Shown piece by piece: positions 52,401 through 60,745 of a stretch of DNA of 64,000 nt. This stretch comes from Dactylosporangium sp. AC04546. GTDB lineage: Bacteria > Actinomycetota > Actinomycetes > Mycobacteriales > Micromonosporaceae. Each line of letters starts with the position of its first letter. The first letter of the stretch is position 1. The notes beneath the pieces are model-generated. The model was given only the letters and a program-made list of their open reading frames with translations, was not told the DNA's origin and made no database searches. Position numbers and translations under genes: made by a program. The stretch is taken from positions 62,001 through 126,000 of the forward strand of contig NZ_JAHYSG010000012.1 of the NCBI RefSeq assembly GCF_022095675.1. Reading direction: 5' to 3'.

Positions 52401-52644
52401 CGGCCGGCGCGGCGCCGAGGGCGGCACGCCGGAACGCGGCCTCGCCGTCGCCGCTCAGCTGCAGGGCGGTGACCAGGGCGTCCACCGAGCGCGGCTGCGG
52501 CCGGCGGCTGCGCCCCTGCTCGAGGTCGCGGATCGCGGCCACGCTGGCACCGACCCGCGCGGCGAGGTCCCGCTGGCTGAGCCCGGCGGCCAGCCGGTGC
52601 CCGCGCAGCACCGCCCCGAACTCGCCGCCCTGGTCCGTCGCCAC
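49423..52644 (-). CDS. AfsR/SARP-like regulator: XRE HTH + SARP/BTAD + NB-ARC + TPR
   Basis: A 1073-residue regulator. Residues about 8-62 are an XRE-type helix-turn-helix (H-R-L-A-A-G-L-S-Q-R-D-L-A-A-R-V-G-A-S). A SARP winged helix and BTAD follow to about 330 (A-L-L-G-R-L-A-L-S-A-N and E-E-R-I-G-M-T-L-R). NB-ARC has V-S-G-T-A-G-V-G-K-T-T and M-L-V-L-L-D-N-A-R-D. Residues about 690-1070 are TPR repeats. AfsR-type proteins activate secondary-metabolite or developmental genes. The added XRE domain is common in actinobacteria. No biosynthetic cluster is visible, so the targets lie elsewhere. Confidence 0.92.
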   Translation of the reverse strand: MATDQGGEFGAVLRGHRLAAGLSQRDLAARVGASVAAIRDLEQGRSRRPQPRSVDALVTALQLSGDGEAAFRRAALGAAPAEHSSAAGPEGPVRLGILGPLTVHRGAQPVAVGRSARRALLGRLALSANTAVPVAELVDVLWDGRPPVNAAHALHTHLSRLRSALPPAGPHRTAGGYQLDLADDQLDLGEFRRAVRGAAAVPPHRALDLLGWAAGRWRGRPLEDIPQLRDHPLVTAVIEERIGMTLRYADLALAAGQALRCLPTLRDLAADHPLHELLHARLVTVLAAEGRQADALSAYARIRQRLVDDLGVEPGPELTAAHRRVLRQETVVPAQPHPERAEPAPAQLPADLRAFAGRADAVAALDRLAADPDAQASAVLVVSGTAGVGKTTLAVHWAHRVRARFPDGQLYVNLRGFHPTGAAVSGPEALHGFLTALGLPPAGIPADADARSALYRTLLTGRRMLVLLDNARDAEQVRALLPAAPGCLALVTSRHRLTGLVAAEGALPVPLDLLTHDEARALLTRRLGAERTAAEPGAVDTIVERCARLPLALAIAAARAATRPGLPLAHLAADLAADPLSGGEPGTDVRAVFDSSYRQLTPAAARLFRLLGLHPGPDLGTAALARLAGLGPSRVAPLLAELTGAHLLAEPAAGRYAMHDLLQAYAAERGREKDSRPTRAAALGRLFEHFVSTATGAVGTALPGETAGDGFDDPAAARAWLDRERANMVALAGHGRPGDTISLAGAMHRYLDSGHYADALIVHTRALDAARQQGIPAAEAQALNHLGIAYRRVGRFADAAGLHQRALELCRAEGDTAAEGRTLELLGVAAWRLGDYDSARTHHHAALDLFRAIGDRLGEATQLNNVSIGNRQFGDVRAAIDGHRRALALLRDLGHRLGESHSLDNLGLAHQHAGEYREAVGCHEQALAICADIGFHAGQAAALNSLGHALVALGRPVEAIGHHRRALAMFREIGERANEVEAVNGLAAALLAAGDPAAARDWYTVAVTLAERTGNRLEQAAAHDGLARAHHTAGDLAAAGRHWRQSLELYAGLGVPDTERITEHLRCLAGHPA

Positions 52645-52786
52645 GCCTCACCGTAGTACGGGTGGAGTACGGGCGGCGCATCGCAAGGTCACGGAAAGCG
52701 GCGCCCGTGATGATCGAACCGCACCTCTGCGAGGGGCGGACCGCCGCCGGCTGATCACGGGGCAGCCGGGGCGTCCGCCGCTGCTG

Positions 52787-53854
52787 TCACTCGAAGAACG
52801 TGAGGCCGAAGCCGGTATCAGTCGTGGCGCCGGGCACGTTGGCGCGACTGTAGGTGACGTTGCCCCACCAGACGGCCGAGCCGATGTACCAGTAGCGGGC
52901 CGACCACGAGTACGGCGTGCCCTTGGCGACCGCGTGGTACATGGTCGGGAAGCGGTTGCCCGACGGCGGGCTGGTGGCGATGTCGCCGCGCTCCAGGACG
53001 AACGTGTTGTGGCCGGGGCCGTCGACGTACAGGGTCGGGTCCCAGCCGGACATCATGTTCGGCGCGTCCGAGCCGAACAGGCAGCCGTTGCTCTTGTACC
53101 AGTCCCACACGTACGTCGGGTCGCCGCCGGCCCGCAGGCGCAGCTCGGCCAGGCAGTACTTGCTGCTCCAGCTGCCGTTCGCGGAGTACACCAGGTGCAG
53201 CCGGCCCTGGGGGTCGAGGAGCGGCTCGGGGGCCTCGTTGATATACGGGTTGCCGACCACGCGCTCCCACGGCTCGCGCGGCTGCGAGATGACATACCGC
53301 CCGCCGGTGGTCGTGGTCGGGCTGCTCATCCGGGCGATGTACAGATTCTGCTCGACGTTGGTGTCGCCGGACCAGCCGGACCACACGAACCAGCGCTGCC
53401 CCTGGTACGTGAACGGTACGCCGTCGATGGCCCACTTGTCGCCGGGCAGGGCGACCTTGGTGGCGGTGCCGTAGCCGGCGTCGGGGCTGGTCGAGCTGAT
53501 GTGGTACATCCGGTGAGCGGCGCTGCGGCCCGCGGAGAAGTAGATGTGGTAGCGGCCCTCGTGGTACACGATCTCGGGCGCCCAGACCTCGCCGAGGTTG
53601 CCGGTGTCGTTCCAGACCTGGCGCTTGGGCGCGGCGGCGATGCCGGCGAGGGTGGCCGCGGTCCGCACGGCGACGCCGCCGTCGACCGACTTGGCCGCGA
53701 CGTAGAGGCCGCCGACCTTGATGACGCTGGGGTCGGCACCCCCGAGGGTGGTGGCGCCGGCGTTGGCGGTACCGGCGGTGGTCAATGCCGGCACGAGCGC
53801 GAGCGCACCGACGAGGGCGATGGTGGCGAGACCGGCACGCCGGGCACGGGGCAT
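52787..53854 (-). CDS. Secreted GH43-type beta-propeller glycosidase (second copy in window)
   Basis: A 355-residue exported protein with a signal peptide (M-P-R-A-R-R-A-G-L-A-T-I-A-L-V ... A-N-A-G). It has A-D-P-S near residue 40 (base Asp), V-W-A-P-E-I-V-Y-H-E and a glutamate in Y-I-N-E-A-P-E-P as the likely acid, in line with GH43 subfamilies acting on arabinose or xylose side chains. It differs clearly from the arabinanase at 39261. The ATG at 53854 has GAGGAG 8 nt upstream; a longer frame exists but lacks a signal. It is transcribed alone. Confidence 0.8.
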   Translation of the reverse strand: MPRARRAGLATIALVGALALVPALTTAGTANAGATTLGGADPSVIKVGGLYVAAKSVDGGVAVRTAATLAGIAAAPKRQVWNDTGNLGEVWAPEIVYHEGRYHIYFSAGRSAAHRMYHISSTSPDAGYGTATKVALPGDKWAIDGVPFTYQGQRWFVWSGWSGDTNVEQNLYIARMSSPTTTTGGRYVISQPREPWERVVGNPYINEAPEPLLDPQGRLHLVYSANGSWSSKYCLAELRLRAGGDPTYVWDWYKSNGCLFGSDAPNMMSGWDPTLYVDGPGHNTFVLERGDIATSPPSGNRFPTMYHAVAKGTPYSWSARYWYIGSAVWWGNVTYSRANVPGATTDTGFGLTFFE

Positions 53855-53948
53855 GGTCGCACTCCTCAGGGGGTTGGCGGACCTCTCTTTCGAGTCTCGC
53901 AAGGAATGGGTGACTGTCAATGGATTCCCATGAATTAGTAAGGTTCCC

Positions 53949-54236
53949 TTAAAGTTTCGCTGACGGACTGGCGATCGCCGTGAACTCGGCGGCGTCGTGT
54001 GCCGAGAACACCGTCACCTCCGGGTGCTCGCGGAGCAGCCCGGCGAGCCGCCGCAGCGTCGTGCGGTGTGCGCCGCGGTCGAGCGGCGTGACGCGGTTGA
54101 TCGCCCGCGCCGCGAACGCCGGGGGTGGCGCTGACGGGTCGATCTCGCCACGGCGGTAGTACACGACGCCGGCGACGTCATGCCGCCCGCCGGCGCGGAG
54201 GACGAGCCGCGGGCGGAACCGGTGGAGGAGACGCCG
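53949..54236 (-). pseudogene. MBL-fold hydrolase remnant (C-terminus)
   Basis: The frame reads V-V-Y-Y-R-R-G-E-I-D-P-S, then A-I-N-R-V-T-P-L-D-R-G-A-H-R-T-T-L-R-R-L, and ends E-V-T-V-F-S-A-H-D-A-A-E, which is the C-terminal part of a metallo-beta-lactamase-fold protein. The catalytic H-x-H-x-D-H half is absent. Upstream it meets another gene's remnant on the opposite strand. An internal ATG could start a 71-residue piece, but it would not fold as an enzyme. Confidence 0.6.
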
Positions 54237-54391
54237 ACGGAGGCTACCGCGACCTGCCGATCGTCGCCGTCACGGCCAAGGCCATGAAGGGCGACCGGGA
54301 GAGCTCCCTGGCCTGCGGCGCCACGGACTACATCACCAAGCCGGTCGACCCGAACCACCTGCTCCACCTGATCGCCCAGTACCTCGGCTGA
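54236..54391 (+). pseudogene. Response-regulator receiver domain remnant (C-terminus)
   Basis: The plus strand reads Y-R-D-L-P-I-V-A-V-T-A-K-A-M-K-G-D-R-E-S, then C-G-A-T-D-Y-I-T-K-P-V-D, and L-L-H-L-I-A-Q-Y-L-G with stop. This is the last third of a receiver domain from a hybrid kinase; the phospho-acceptor part is missing. The conserved Lys is present. No start codon makes sense, so it is a fragment. Confidence 0.65.
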
Positions 54392-54496
54392 GCGGCCGCC
54401 GGGCCGGTGCCGGACCGTCGCGGCCGGGAACTTTTCCGGCCGCGGAACGGTCGGACGATGACCATCCGGATCGTCGTCAGGGAAGATCACACGGTG

Positions 54497-56347
54497 ATGA
54501 GCAGCTCAGGGCCGGCGCTGGCCGTCGATGTCGGGGCGTTCGCGTGCACCGCCACGCTCGTCGTGGACGGGGAGGCGCGGGCCGTGCCCGAGGCCGGGAC
54601 CGGTGCGCGGCGGTGGCCCTCGGCCGTGCTGCCCGACGGCGACGGGTGGCTGGTCGGCACCGCGGCGCAGCGACGCCGCCGGACCGATCCGGGCCTCGAC
54701 CCGCTGTCGGGTGACCCGTCGGCGCTCGCGCCGCTGCTCGCCGCGATCACCGCCGAGGCCGGCCGGCTGAGCGGATTGAGCGGCGGCACCTTCGACCGGA
54801 TCGTCCTGACCGCCCGTGACCTGCCGGCGCAGACGCTGGTCGCCGCGGTGCCCGCCGGGCCTGCCGACGCCGAGGTCCTCGACGCCGCCGTCGCCGTGGC
54901 CCTCGACCCGCTGCTGCCGCCGGCCGGCACGACGCTCGTCTGCGACGTCGGCCGGGGTGCGACCGTGTCGGTCGTGCGTGACGGCGCGGTCCTCGGGCGG
55001 GCCACGGCCGGGGCCGGTGGGGCCGCGCTGGAGGAGCTGCTCGTCGCGCGGATCGTCGCCGACGGGCCGGACTGGGCGGCGCCGCTGCTGGCCGTGCCGC
55101 GCGGCCGCGCCGAGGTCGCCGACTTCGCCGCCCGCATCGTGCACGGGCTCAGCGGCGCCGAGGAGATCGAGGAGTACCTCACGCCGCTCGCCCCGCCGTA
55201 CCGGTTCACCCGGGCCGACCTGGCGGCGGTCGCCGCGCCGTTCGGCGACCGGCTCGCGGCGGCGTTGCGGGCCGCGCTGGAGCAGGCCGCCACCAGGCCG
55301 GACAGCGTCGTGCTCGCCGGGGGCGCGGCACTGTCGCCCGTCGTCGCCGACCTCGTCCGCCGCACCGCTGCGGCGCTGGGCCTGCCGTCTCCGCAGGTGA
55401 CGGCGCGGCCCGAGGGGGCGGCCTCCCGGGGTACCGCCGCCTGGGCCGCAACCGCCGCGGACCGGGTGCTGCCGGCCCGGGCCGTGCCGCGGCACACCCG
55501 GCCGGTCGCCTGGGCGGTTCCGGGCGGCAGCGGCATCCTCACCCGGTGGCTGGCCGGCGCCGGGGACTCCGTCGCGGCCGGGGCCGCGGTGGCGACCGTC
55601 CGCACCGCCGAAGGCAGCTTGCTCACGCTCACCGTGCCCGAGGCCGGGGTGCTCACCGAGCCGCGCGCCCCGGTCGGCGCCGTCATCGCCGGTGACCGGC
55701 CGGCCGCGACGCTGCGGCTGGCCCCGCCGGCGGAGCGGATGCGCCACGTCGCCGGGCTCGTCTGCGACCGCGAACCGGTCCTGGCCGCGTCCGTGCTGGC
55801 CGGCACCCGCGGCACCGACGCCTGGACCTTCGACCTCAGCACCGGGGCCCTGCACCGGTTCCGGCCCGACCTGCACGCCGCGCCGGCGGCGACCGTCGTG
55901 ACCGCCGGGCCGGACGGCCGCGCGGTGCTCGCGGTGCAGCTGCCGGGGATGCGGCACCTCGTGTTCGACATCGCCGCCGGCAAGGTCCTGGCGGACGTCA
56001 CCGACCCGGCGGGAGACAAGACGTTCGCCCTCGACGGCCCCGGCTGGCGACTGGTGACGAGCCGGTTCGAGGCGCCGTCGCGGCTGTTCGGCCGGCGCGG
56101 CACGGGCACCCGCACGTACACGGTCTGGGACCTCGCCACCGGCCGCCCGCTGAGCACGACACAGGTCAAGCCCAAGTTTCCGGCACCGCAGCGGCTCGGG
56201 TTCGCGGCGGACCCACCACACGAAGCGGCGCTGCGCGACGGCGGGCTGCGCGGGCGGCGGACGGTCGCCTGTTCGCCCGACGGGGCGCGGCTGCTCGTGC
56301 AGACGTTCGCCGCCGACCGCTGGTTCCTCGACGCGTGGGAGGTCTGA
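54497..56347 (+). CDS. Hsp70-like actin-fold protein with degenerate nucleotide motifs
   Basis: A 616-residue protein of the Hsp70/actin ATPase fold. Phosphate-1 reads A-V-D-V-G-A-F-A-C-T, lacking the usual G-T-S/T, and phosphate-2 reads L-V-C-D-V-G-R-G-A-T where active members have D-L-G-G-G-T. The adenosine motif V-V-L-A-G-G-A-A-L-S is kept. Residues about 330-616 form a tail with short beta-strand repeats, propeller-like. It is followed by an intact paralogue at 56347 (TGATG overlap). The start is ATG 54497, GTG 54494 or ATG 54458; a GAAGAT box 6 nt before GTG 54494 favours the first two. Confidence 0.72.
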   Translation: MSSSGPALAVDVGAFACTATLVVDGEARAVPEAGTGARRWPSAVLPDGDGWLVGTAAQRRRRTDPGLDPLSGDPSALAPLLAAITAEAGRLSGLSGGTFDRIVLTARDLPAQTLVAAVPAGPADAEVLDAAVAVALDPLLPPAGTTLVCDVGRGATVSVVRDGAVLGRATAGAGGAALEELLVARIVADGPDWAAPLLAVPRGRAEVADFAARIVHGLSGAEEIEEYLTPLAPPYRFTRADLAAVAAPFGDRLAAALRAALEQAATRPDSVVLAGGAALSPVVADLVRRTAAALGLPSPQVTARPEGAASRGTAAWAATAADRVLPARAVPRHTRPVAWAVPGGSGILTRWLAGAGDSVAAGAAVATVRTAEGSLLTLTVPEAGVLTEPRAPVGAVIAGDRPAATLRLAPPAERMRHVAGLVCDREPVLAASVLAGTRGTDAWTFDLSTGALHRFRPDLHAAPAATVVTAGPDGRAVLAVQLPGMRHLVFDIAAGKVLADVTDPAGDKTFALDGPGWRLVTSRFEAPSRLFGRRGTGTRTYTVWDLATGRPLSTTQVKPKFPAPQRLGFAADPPHEAALRDGGLRGRRTVACSPDGARLLVQTFAADRWFLDAWEV

Positions 56348-58545
56348 TGCTCGCGATCGACTTCGGTACCTCGACCAGTTCGGGCGTCGCCGCCGGGGCG
56401 TTCGTCGAGGACCCGGCCGACGGCTCCTTCGCCTGGCCGTCGGCCGTCTTCTGGGACGGTGCGGCGCTGCTCGTCGGCGGCGCCGCGCAGCGCCGCCGCC
56501 GGTCCGACCCGGCCGCGTACCGCGACGAGTTCAAGCGCCTCCTCGGCGAGGACGACCCGGTGCTGCTCGGCGACCGCGCGTTCCGGCCGGTCGAGCTCGT
56601 CACGGCGCTGCTGTCGGCGCTGCGGGTACAGGCCGGGGACCGCTCCGGCCACGTGGTCCTCACCGTCCCGGCCGCGTTCGTCGGCGGCGACCCGCGCGGC
56701 GCGCTCATGATCGCCGCGGCCGAGGCGGCCGGGTTCACGACCGTCGAACTGGTGCCCGAGCCCGTGGCGGCCGCGTGGGCGCCGCTGCCGCAGGAGCCGC
56801 TCCGTGACGGGCAGACGCTGCTCGTGTACGACCTGGGCGGCGGCACGTTCGACGCGGCGGTCGTCCGCGGCGGCACACCCGCGCACACCGTGCTCGGGCA
56901 CGCCTCACTCGACGACCTCGGCGGCCGGGACATCGACGCGATCCTCTCCGCCCGCATCCGGGCCGAGAGCGAGGAGTGGCTGGCCCCGATGGTCACCGCC
57001 GCCTCCGGCTCCGCGCTGCGGGTGGCGCTGGCCACGAGCGAGCTGGCCCGGACCATCAAGCACCAGCTCACCGACGCGCCGGAGGCGGAGGAGTTCCTCA
57101 TGCCGACCGCGCCGGCGTTCCGCCTGGACCGTGCGGCGTTCGACGCGGCCGTGGCGGACCTCGTCGAGCGGACCGTGGACTGCTGCATGCACCTGCTGCG
57201 CCGCCTCGACCTGGACCGCTCCCGGCTCGACGGGATCCTGCTCGCCGGGGGCGGGTCGCGGATGCCGGTCGTCGCCACGGCCCTGCGGCGAGCGTTCGAC
57301 CGGCCGCTGATCCGGACGGCCGATCCTGGTCTCGCCGTCGTGCAGGGCGCGGCGGCCTGGGCGGCGGCGGTCGACCGCCGCCTTCCGGGGCTGCTGCTCG
57401 ACGATGCTCCGCTGGCCTGGGACTTCCCCGGTGGCTCGGCGACACTGCTGCGCTGGCACTCCCGGCCCGGCGCCGTGGCCCGGGTGCGGCTGGCGTCCGG
57501 CGCGCTGCTGGACCTGGCCGGGACGGCCGTCACCGCCCGCTACGCGTCCCCCGGCGACACCGTGGCGTCCGGCGCGTGGCTCGCGACCACCTCGGCGCCC
57601 GTGCCGGCGGCCGAGCCCGTGGCCGAGCTGCCGGACGTCGAGGACGCCGCCCCGTTCGCCGAGTTCGACCACGGCCAGGGCGCGCACGTGTCGCGGGTCG
57701 CGTTCCGGCCCGACGGGCAGCAGTTCGTGACCGTCACCTCCGACGACGTGGTCCAGGTCTGGGACGTGTCGAGCGGGCGGTGCGTCTCGACGCTCCGCCC
57801 GGCCCAGCACATCCGTTCGGTGCACTTCGGCGCCGACGGGCGGCTCCGGTTCACCGGCGTCGCCGAGGTCGTCACCTGCCGCGCCGACAGCGGGTCGGTC
57901 ATCGGGCGGCAGCCGGTACTGAGCCACGACTACTGGTACAGCAAGGTGACCGGCGCGCCGTTCGCCGCGGACGGCCGCATTCTCGGGGTCATCGCCGGCT
58001 CGGTGGGCGTCGACGTCCTGGACCTGGACGGCGACCCGGTACCCCGGAAGCTCTTCGGGCTCACCCGACAGCTCCGCGGCATGCACCTGGACCCGTCTGG
58101 AACCCTCGTCGCCGTGGTGGCCGGCAACGAGGGCCAGCTGTGGGACGTGCACACCGACACCATGCTGTACAGCACCCGCGTCGAGGACGTCGAGCTGGGC
58201 AACGCGGTCGCGTTCGATCTCGACCACCGCCTGTTCGCCCTGGTCGGCGGCGTCGACGGGGAAGGCTCGGTGCGGATCACCGACCCGGTGACCGGCCGCG
58301 TGCTGGCGACCTTCACGCATCCGGGGACGCCGCAGCGGGTGGAGGTCGCTCCGACCGGCTCGCTGGTCGCGGTGAGCTGGGTCGACGGCGAGATCTGGCT
58401 CATCGACCCGCAGGCGGGCGCCGTCGTGCGTCGCCTCCGGCCCGGGCGCAAGGGCGCGTCGGCGCCCGCGACGTTCAGCCCCGACGGGCGCCGCCTGCTC
58501 GTCTGCGGGCGCCGGATGGCCCTGTTCGACGTCGCGGCACCGTAA
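56347..58545 (+). CDS. Hsp70-like ATPase with C-terminal WD40-like propeller
   Basis: A 732-residue protein. The N-terminal 350 residues are an intact Hsp70-type ATPase: L-A-I-D-F-G-T-S-T-S-S (phosphate 1), Y-D-L-G-G-G-T-F-D-A-A (phosphate 2), E-P-V-A-A-A-W and I-L-L-A-G-G-G-S-R-M-P-V. Residues about 430-732 form a WD40-like propeller (V-S-R-V-A-F-R-P-D-G, V-Q-V-W-D-V-S-S-G-R). There is no substrate-binding domain. It is coupled to the degenerate paralogue upstream. The pair may be a sensor and switch, with one member inactive, but that is inference. Confidence 0.85.
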   Translation: MLAIDFGTSTSSGVAAGAFVEDPADGSFAWPSAVFWDGAALLVGGAAQRRRRSDPAAYRDEFKRLLGEDDPVLLGDRAFRPVELVTALLSALRVQAGDRSGHVVLTVPAAFVGGDPRGALMIAAAEAAGFTTVELVPEPVAAAWAPLPQEPLRDGQTLLVYDLGGGTFDAAVVRGGTPAHTVLGHASLDDLGGRDIDAILSARIRAESEEWLAPMVTAASGSALRVALATSELARTIKHQLTDAPEAEEFLMPTAPAFRLDRAAFDAAVADLVERTVDCCMHLLRRLDLDRSRLDGILLAGGGSRMPVVATALRRAFDRPLIRTADPGLAVVQGAAAWAAAVDRRLPGLLLDDAPLAWDFPGGSATLLRWHSRPGAVARVRLASGALLDLAGTAVTARYASPGDTVASGAWLATTSAPVPAAEPVAELPDVEDAAPFAEFDHGQGAHVSRVAFRPDGQQFVTVTSDDVVQVWDVSSGRCVSTLRPAQHIRSVHFGADGRLRFTGVAEVVTCRADSGSVIGRQPVLSHDYWYSKVTGAPFAADGRILGVIAGSVGVDVLDLDGDPVPRKLFGLTRQLRGMHLDPSGTLVAVVAGNEGQLWDVHTDTMLYSTRVEDVELGNAVAFDLDHRLFALVGGVDGEGSVRITDPVTGRVLATFTHPGTPQRVEVAPTGSLVAVSWVDGEIWLIDPQAGAVVRRLRPGRKGASAPATFSPDGRRLLVCGRRMALFDVAAP

Positions 58546-58572
58546 CTGTGGCGCACTTGGCTTTTTCGGGTC

Positions 58573-58603
58573 TTGTGAGACACCGGGGCTGTTCGGTTAG
58601 GGT
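58573..58603 (+). promoter_or_regulatory. Candidate promoter upstream of gltD
   Basis: TTGTGA (58573-58578) and TAGGGT (58598-58603) are 19 bp apart. A short dyad GTCT-N4-AGAC lies at 58570-58581. The start codon is 93 bp further on, so this transcript would have a leader; nothing else is recognised in 58546-58696. Confidence 0.4.
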
Positions 58604-58696
58604 GGCCATCCACGGTAGTGGGACGATTTTCTCACATTTCGGGCCAGCGTTGTCCCGTCGCGTTCCGGATGCACCGCCACGCAACGGAGGCCAGTC

Positions 58697-60163
58697 ATGC
58701 CCGATCCGAATGGATTCATGAAGTACCGCCGGCAGCTGCCGCTGCTCCGGCCGGTGCCGGAGCGGGTCGCCGACTGGCGCGACGTCTACCAGCGGGTCGA
58801 CGAGCAGATGATCCACGAGCAGTCCAGCCGGTGCATGAACTGCGGCGTGCCGTACTGCCACAACGGCTGCCCGCTGGGCAACCTGATCCCGGACTGGAAC
58901 GACCTGGTCCGCGTCGGCGACTGGGAGCGCGCCGCGGACACGCTGCACGCGACGAACAACTTCCCCGAGTTCACGGGGCGGCTGTGCCCGGCACCGTGCG
59001 AGGCGGCCTGCGTCCTCGGCATCGGTGACGACCCGGTCACGATCAAGCAGGTCGAGGTCGAGATCATCAACCGGCTCACCGACGACGGGCCGCTGCGGCC
59101 CTTCACGGTCGCGACGCCGTCCGGCCGCAGCGTGGCCGTGATCGGCTCCGGTCCGGCCGGCCTGGCCGCGGCACAGCAGCTGGCGCGCGCCGGGCACGCG
59201 ACGACCGTGTACGAGCGCAGCGACGCCGTCGGCGGCCTGCTGCGCTACGGCATCCCGGACTTCAAGCTGGAGAAGCGCCACATCGACCGGCGGGCCGCCC
59301 AGCTCGCCGCCGAGGGTGTGCAGTTCGTCACCAGCTGCGAGGTCGGCGTCGACGTCTCGCTGGCCGAGCTGCGGGAGCGCCACGACGCCGTCGTCCTGGC
59401 CTGCGGCGCCCTCGACCCGCGCGACGTGCCGACCACGCCCGGCCGTGAGCTCAGCGGCATCCACCAGGCGATGGTGTACCTGGAGGGCGCGAACCGGGTC
59501 GTCGCGGGCTCGCTCGACGAGCCGCCGATCGACGCGGCCGGCCTGAACGTCATCGTGGTCGGCGGCGGCGACACGGCCGCGGACTGCCTCGGCACCGCAC
59601 ACCGGCAGGGCGCGGCGAGCGTGCAGCTGGTGGAGGTGGCGCCGCTGCCCCCGCCGCAGCGCGACGGCGGCCGCGACCCCTGGCCGACCTGGCCGACCAT
59701 GCTGCGCAGCGGCTCCGCGCACGAGGAGGGCGGCGCGCGCAACTTCGGCTGCGCGGTGCGCCGCTTCATCGGCGACGACGAGGGGCGGCTGCGCGCGGTC
59801 GAGCTGGTGGACGTCCTCGTCGGCCCCGGCTTCACGCTGAGCGAGGTCGAGGGCACGGTCCGCGAGGTACCGGCCGACCTGGCGCTGCTGGCGATCGGAT
59901 TCGGCGGCACGCTGCCCGGACCGCACCTGGCCCAGGCGAAGCTCACCCGCAACGCGCGCGGCACGATCGACGCCGGCGCCGACTGGCAGACCGAGGCGCC
60001 GGGCGTCTTCGTGGCCGGCGACGCCCGCCGGGGCCCGTCGCTGATCGTCTGGGCGATCGCGGAGGGCCGCTCGGCCGCCGCGGCCGTCCACGAGTACCTG
60101 GGCGGCGGCGGACGGCTGCCCGCCCCGGTCACCCCCGCCTCGCTGCCGCTCAGCGCGAGGTAG
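58697..60163 (+). CDS. gltD: Glutamate synthase (NADPH) small subunit
   Basis: A 488-residue flavoprotein. The N-terminal Cys-rich region that binds two [4Fe-4S] clusters reads C-M-N-C-G-V-P-Y-C-H-N-G-C-P and C-P-A-P-C-E-A-A-C. The FAD motif is V-A-V-I-G-S-G-P-A-G-L-A-A-A, followed by the NADPH motif V-I-V-V-G-G-G-D-T-A-A-D-C. It passes electrons to the large subunit to make glutamate from glutamine and 2-oxoglutarate. The gltB gene, usually adjacent upstream, is absent here. The ATG at 58697 has GGAGG upstream. Confidence 0.95.
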   Translation: MPDPNGFMKYRRQLPLLRPVPERVADWRDVYQRVDEQMIHEQSSRCMNCGVPYCHNGCPLGNLIPDWNDLVRVGDWERAADTLHATNNFPEFTGRLCPAPCEAACVLGIGDDPVTIKQVEVEIINRLTDDGPLRPFTVATPSGRSVAVIGSGPAGLAAAQQLARAGHATTVYERSDAVGGLLRYGIPDFKLEKRHIDRRAAQLAAEGVQFVTSCEVGVDVSLAELRERHDAVVLACGALDPRDVPTTPGRELSGIHQAMVYLEGANRVVAGSLDEPPIDAAGLNVIVVGGGDTAADCLGTAHRQGAASVQLVEVAPLPPPQRDGGRDPWPTWPTMLRSGSAHEEGGARNFGCAVRRFIGDDEGRLRAVELVDVLVGPGFTLSEVEGTVREVPADLALLAIGFGGTLPGPHLAQAKLTRNARGTIDAGADWQTEAPGVFVAGDARRGPSLIVWAIAEGRSAAAAVHEYLGGGGRLPAPVTPASLPLSAR

Positions 60164-60169
60164 CGACGG

Positions 60170-60745
60170 TCAGTGGTAGAAGCAGACCAGGTCCATGTCC
60201 TCCTGGCGGCACTGCTGCAGCCAGGAGCGGACCTGGTCGACGGCCTCCACGACCTGCCGATCGCCGATCGCGGCACGGTCGACGCCGTTCAGTCGGTCGA
60301 GGTGTGACTGGACGGTGTCGCGGGTGATGTGGCCCATGGCGGGGAAGTCGCCCGGGTCGGGGACGTCGACGCCGGGGCCGCCGAAGATGAGGCTGGTGAA
60401 GTCGTAGGTGACGCCCGCCTGGGCGACGGTGCTGGAGACGGTGCTGAACCAGCCGTACCGCATCCCCCACCACCCCTCGTTCTCCAGCGGCACGCCCCAG
60501 AGCTCGCACAGCGTCTTCACGCAGTACCCGTACAGATGAACATCTTCATCTACATCGGGACGTCCGAGCATGAGGTCGGCCAGGTAGTCGGCCGCCGGCC
60601 GCGCCGTCTCGAACCACTTGTCGTGCTCAGTGAGGTCGGCCCGGCAGTGGTCGCTGACCCAGGCGAAGAGCACTTCGTCGCGCAGCGCCAGCACGTCGTT
60701 CAGCGCGTCCAGACGGACCTTGTAGGGCATGATCGCGTAGCTCAA
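60170..60745 (-). CDS. DUF7691-like protein, function unknown
   Basis: A 191-residue protein starting M-S-Y-A-I-M-P-Y-K-V-R-L-D-A-L with TTG. The TTG at 60745 is chosen because GGGAG lies upstream and it overlaps the preceding stop by 4 bp; ATG 60760 and 60730 are alternatives. The visible features are D-L-M-L-G-R-P-D-V-D-E-D-V-H-L-Y-G-Y-C and the C-terminal V-R-S-W-L-Q-Q-C. The opening resembles small proteins of polymorphic-toxin neighbourhoods, but I cannot assign a function. It is coupled to the Imm1-like gene. Confidence 0.6.
   Translation of the reverse strand: MSYAIMPYKVRLDALNDVLALRDEVLFAWVSDHCRADLTEHDKWFETARPAADYLADLMLGRPDVDEDVHLYGYCVKTLCELWGVPLENEGWWGMRYGWFSTVSSTVAQAGVTYDFTSLIFGGPGVDVPDPGDFPAMGHITRDTVQSHLDRLNGVDRAAIGDRQVVEAVDQVRSWLQQCRQEDMDLVCFYH

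Noticed and set aside
49423..52644. Antibiotic biosynthesis cluster next to the AfsR-like regulator
   Set aside because: No polyketide, peptide or tailoring genes lie nearby; the neighbours are GH43 and remnants.
58546..58696. gltB or other gene upstream of gltD
   Set aside because: The gap holds only regulatory-looking sequence with no open frame of note, so gltD is not in a gltBD operon here.
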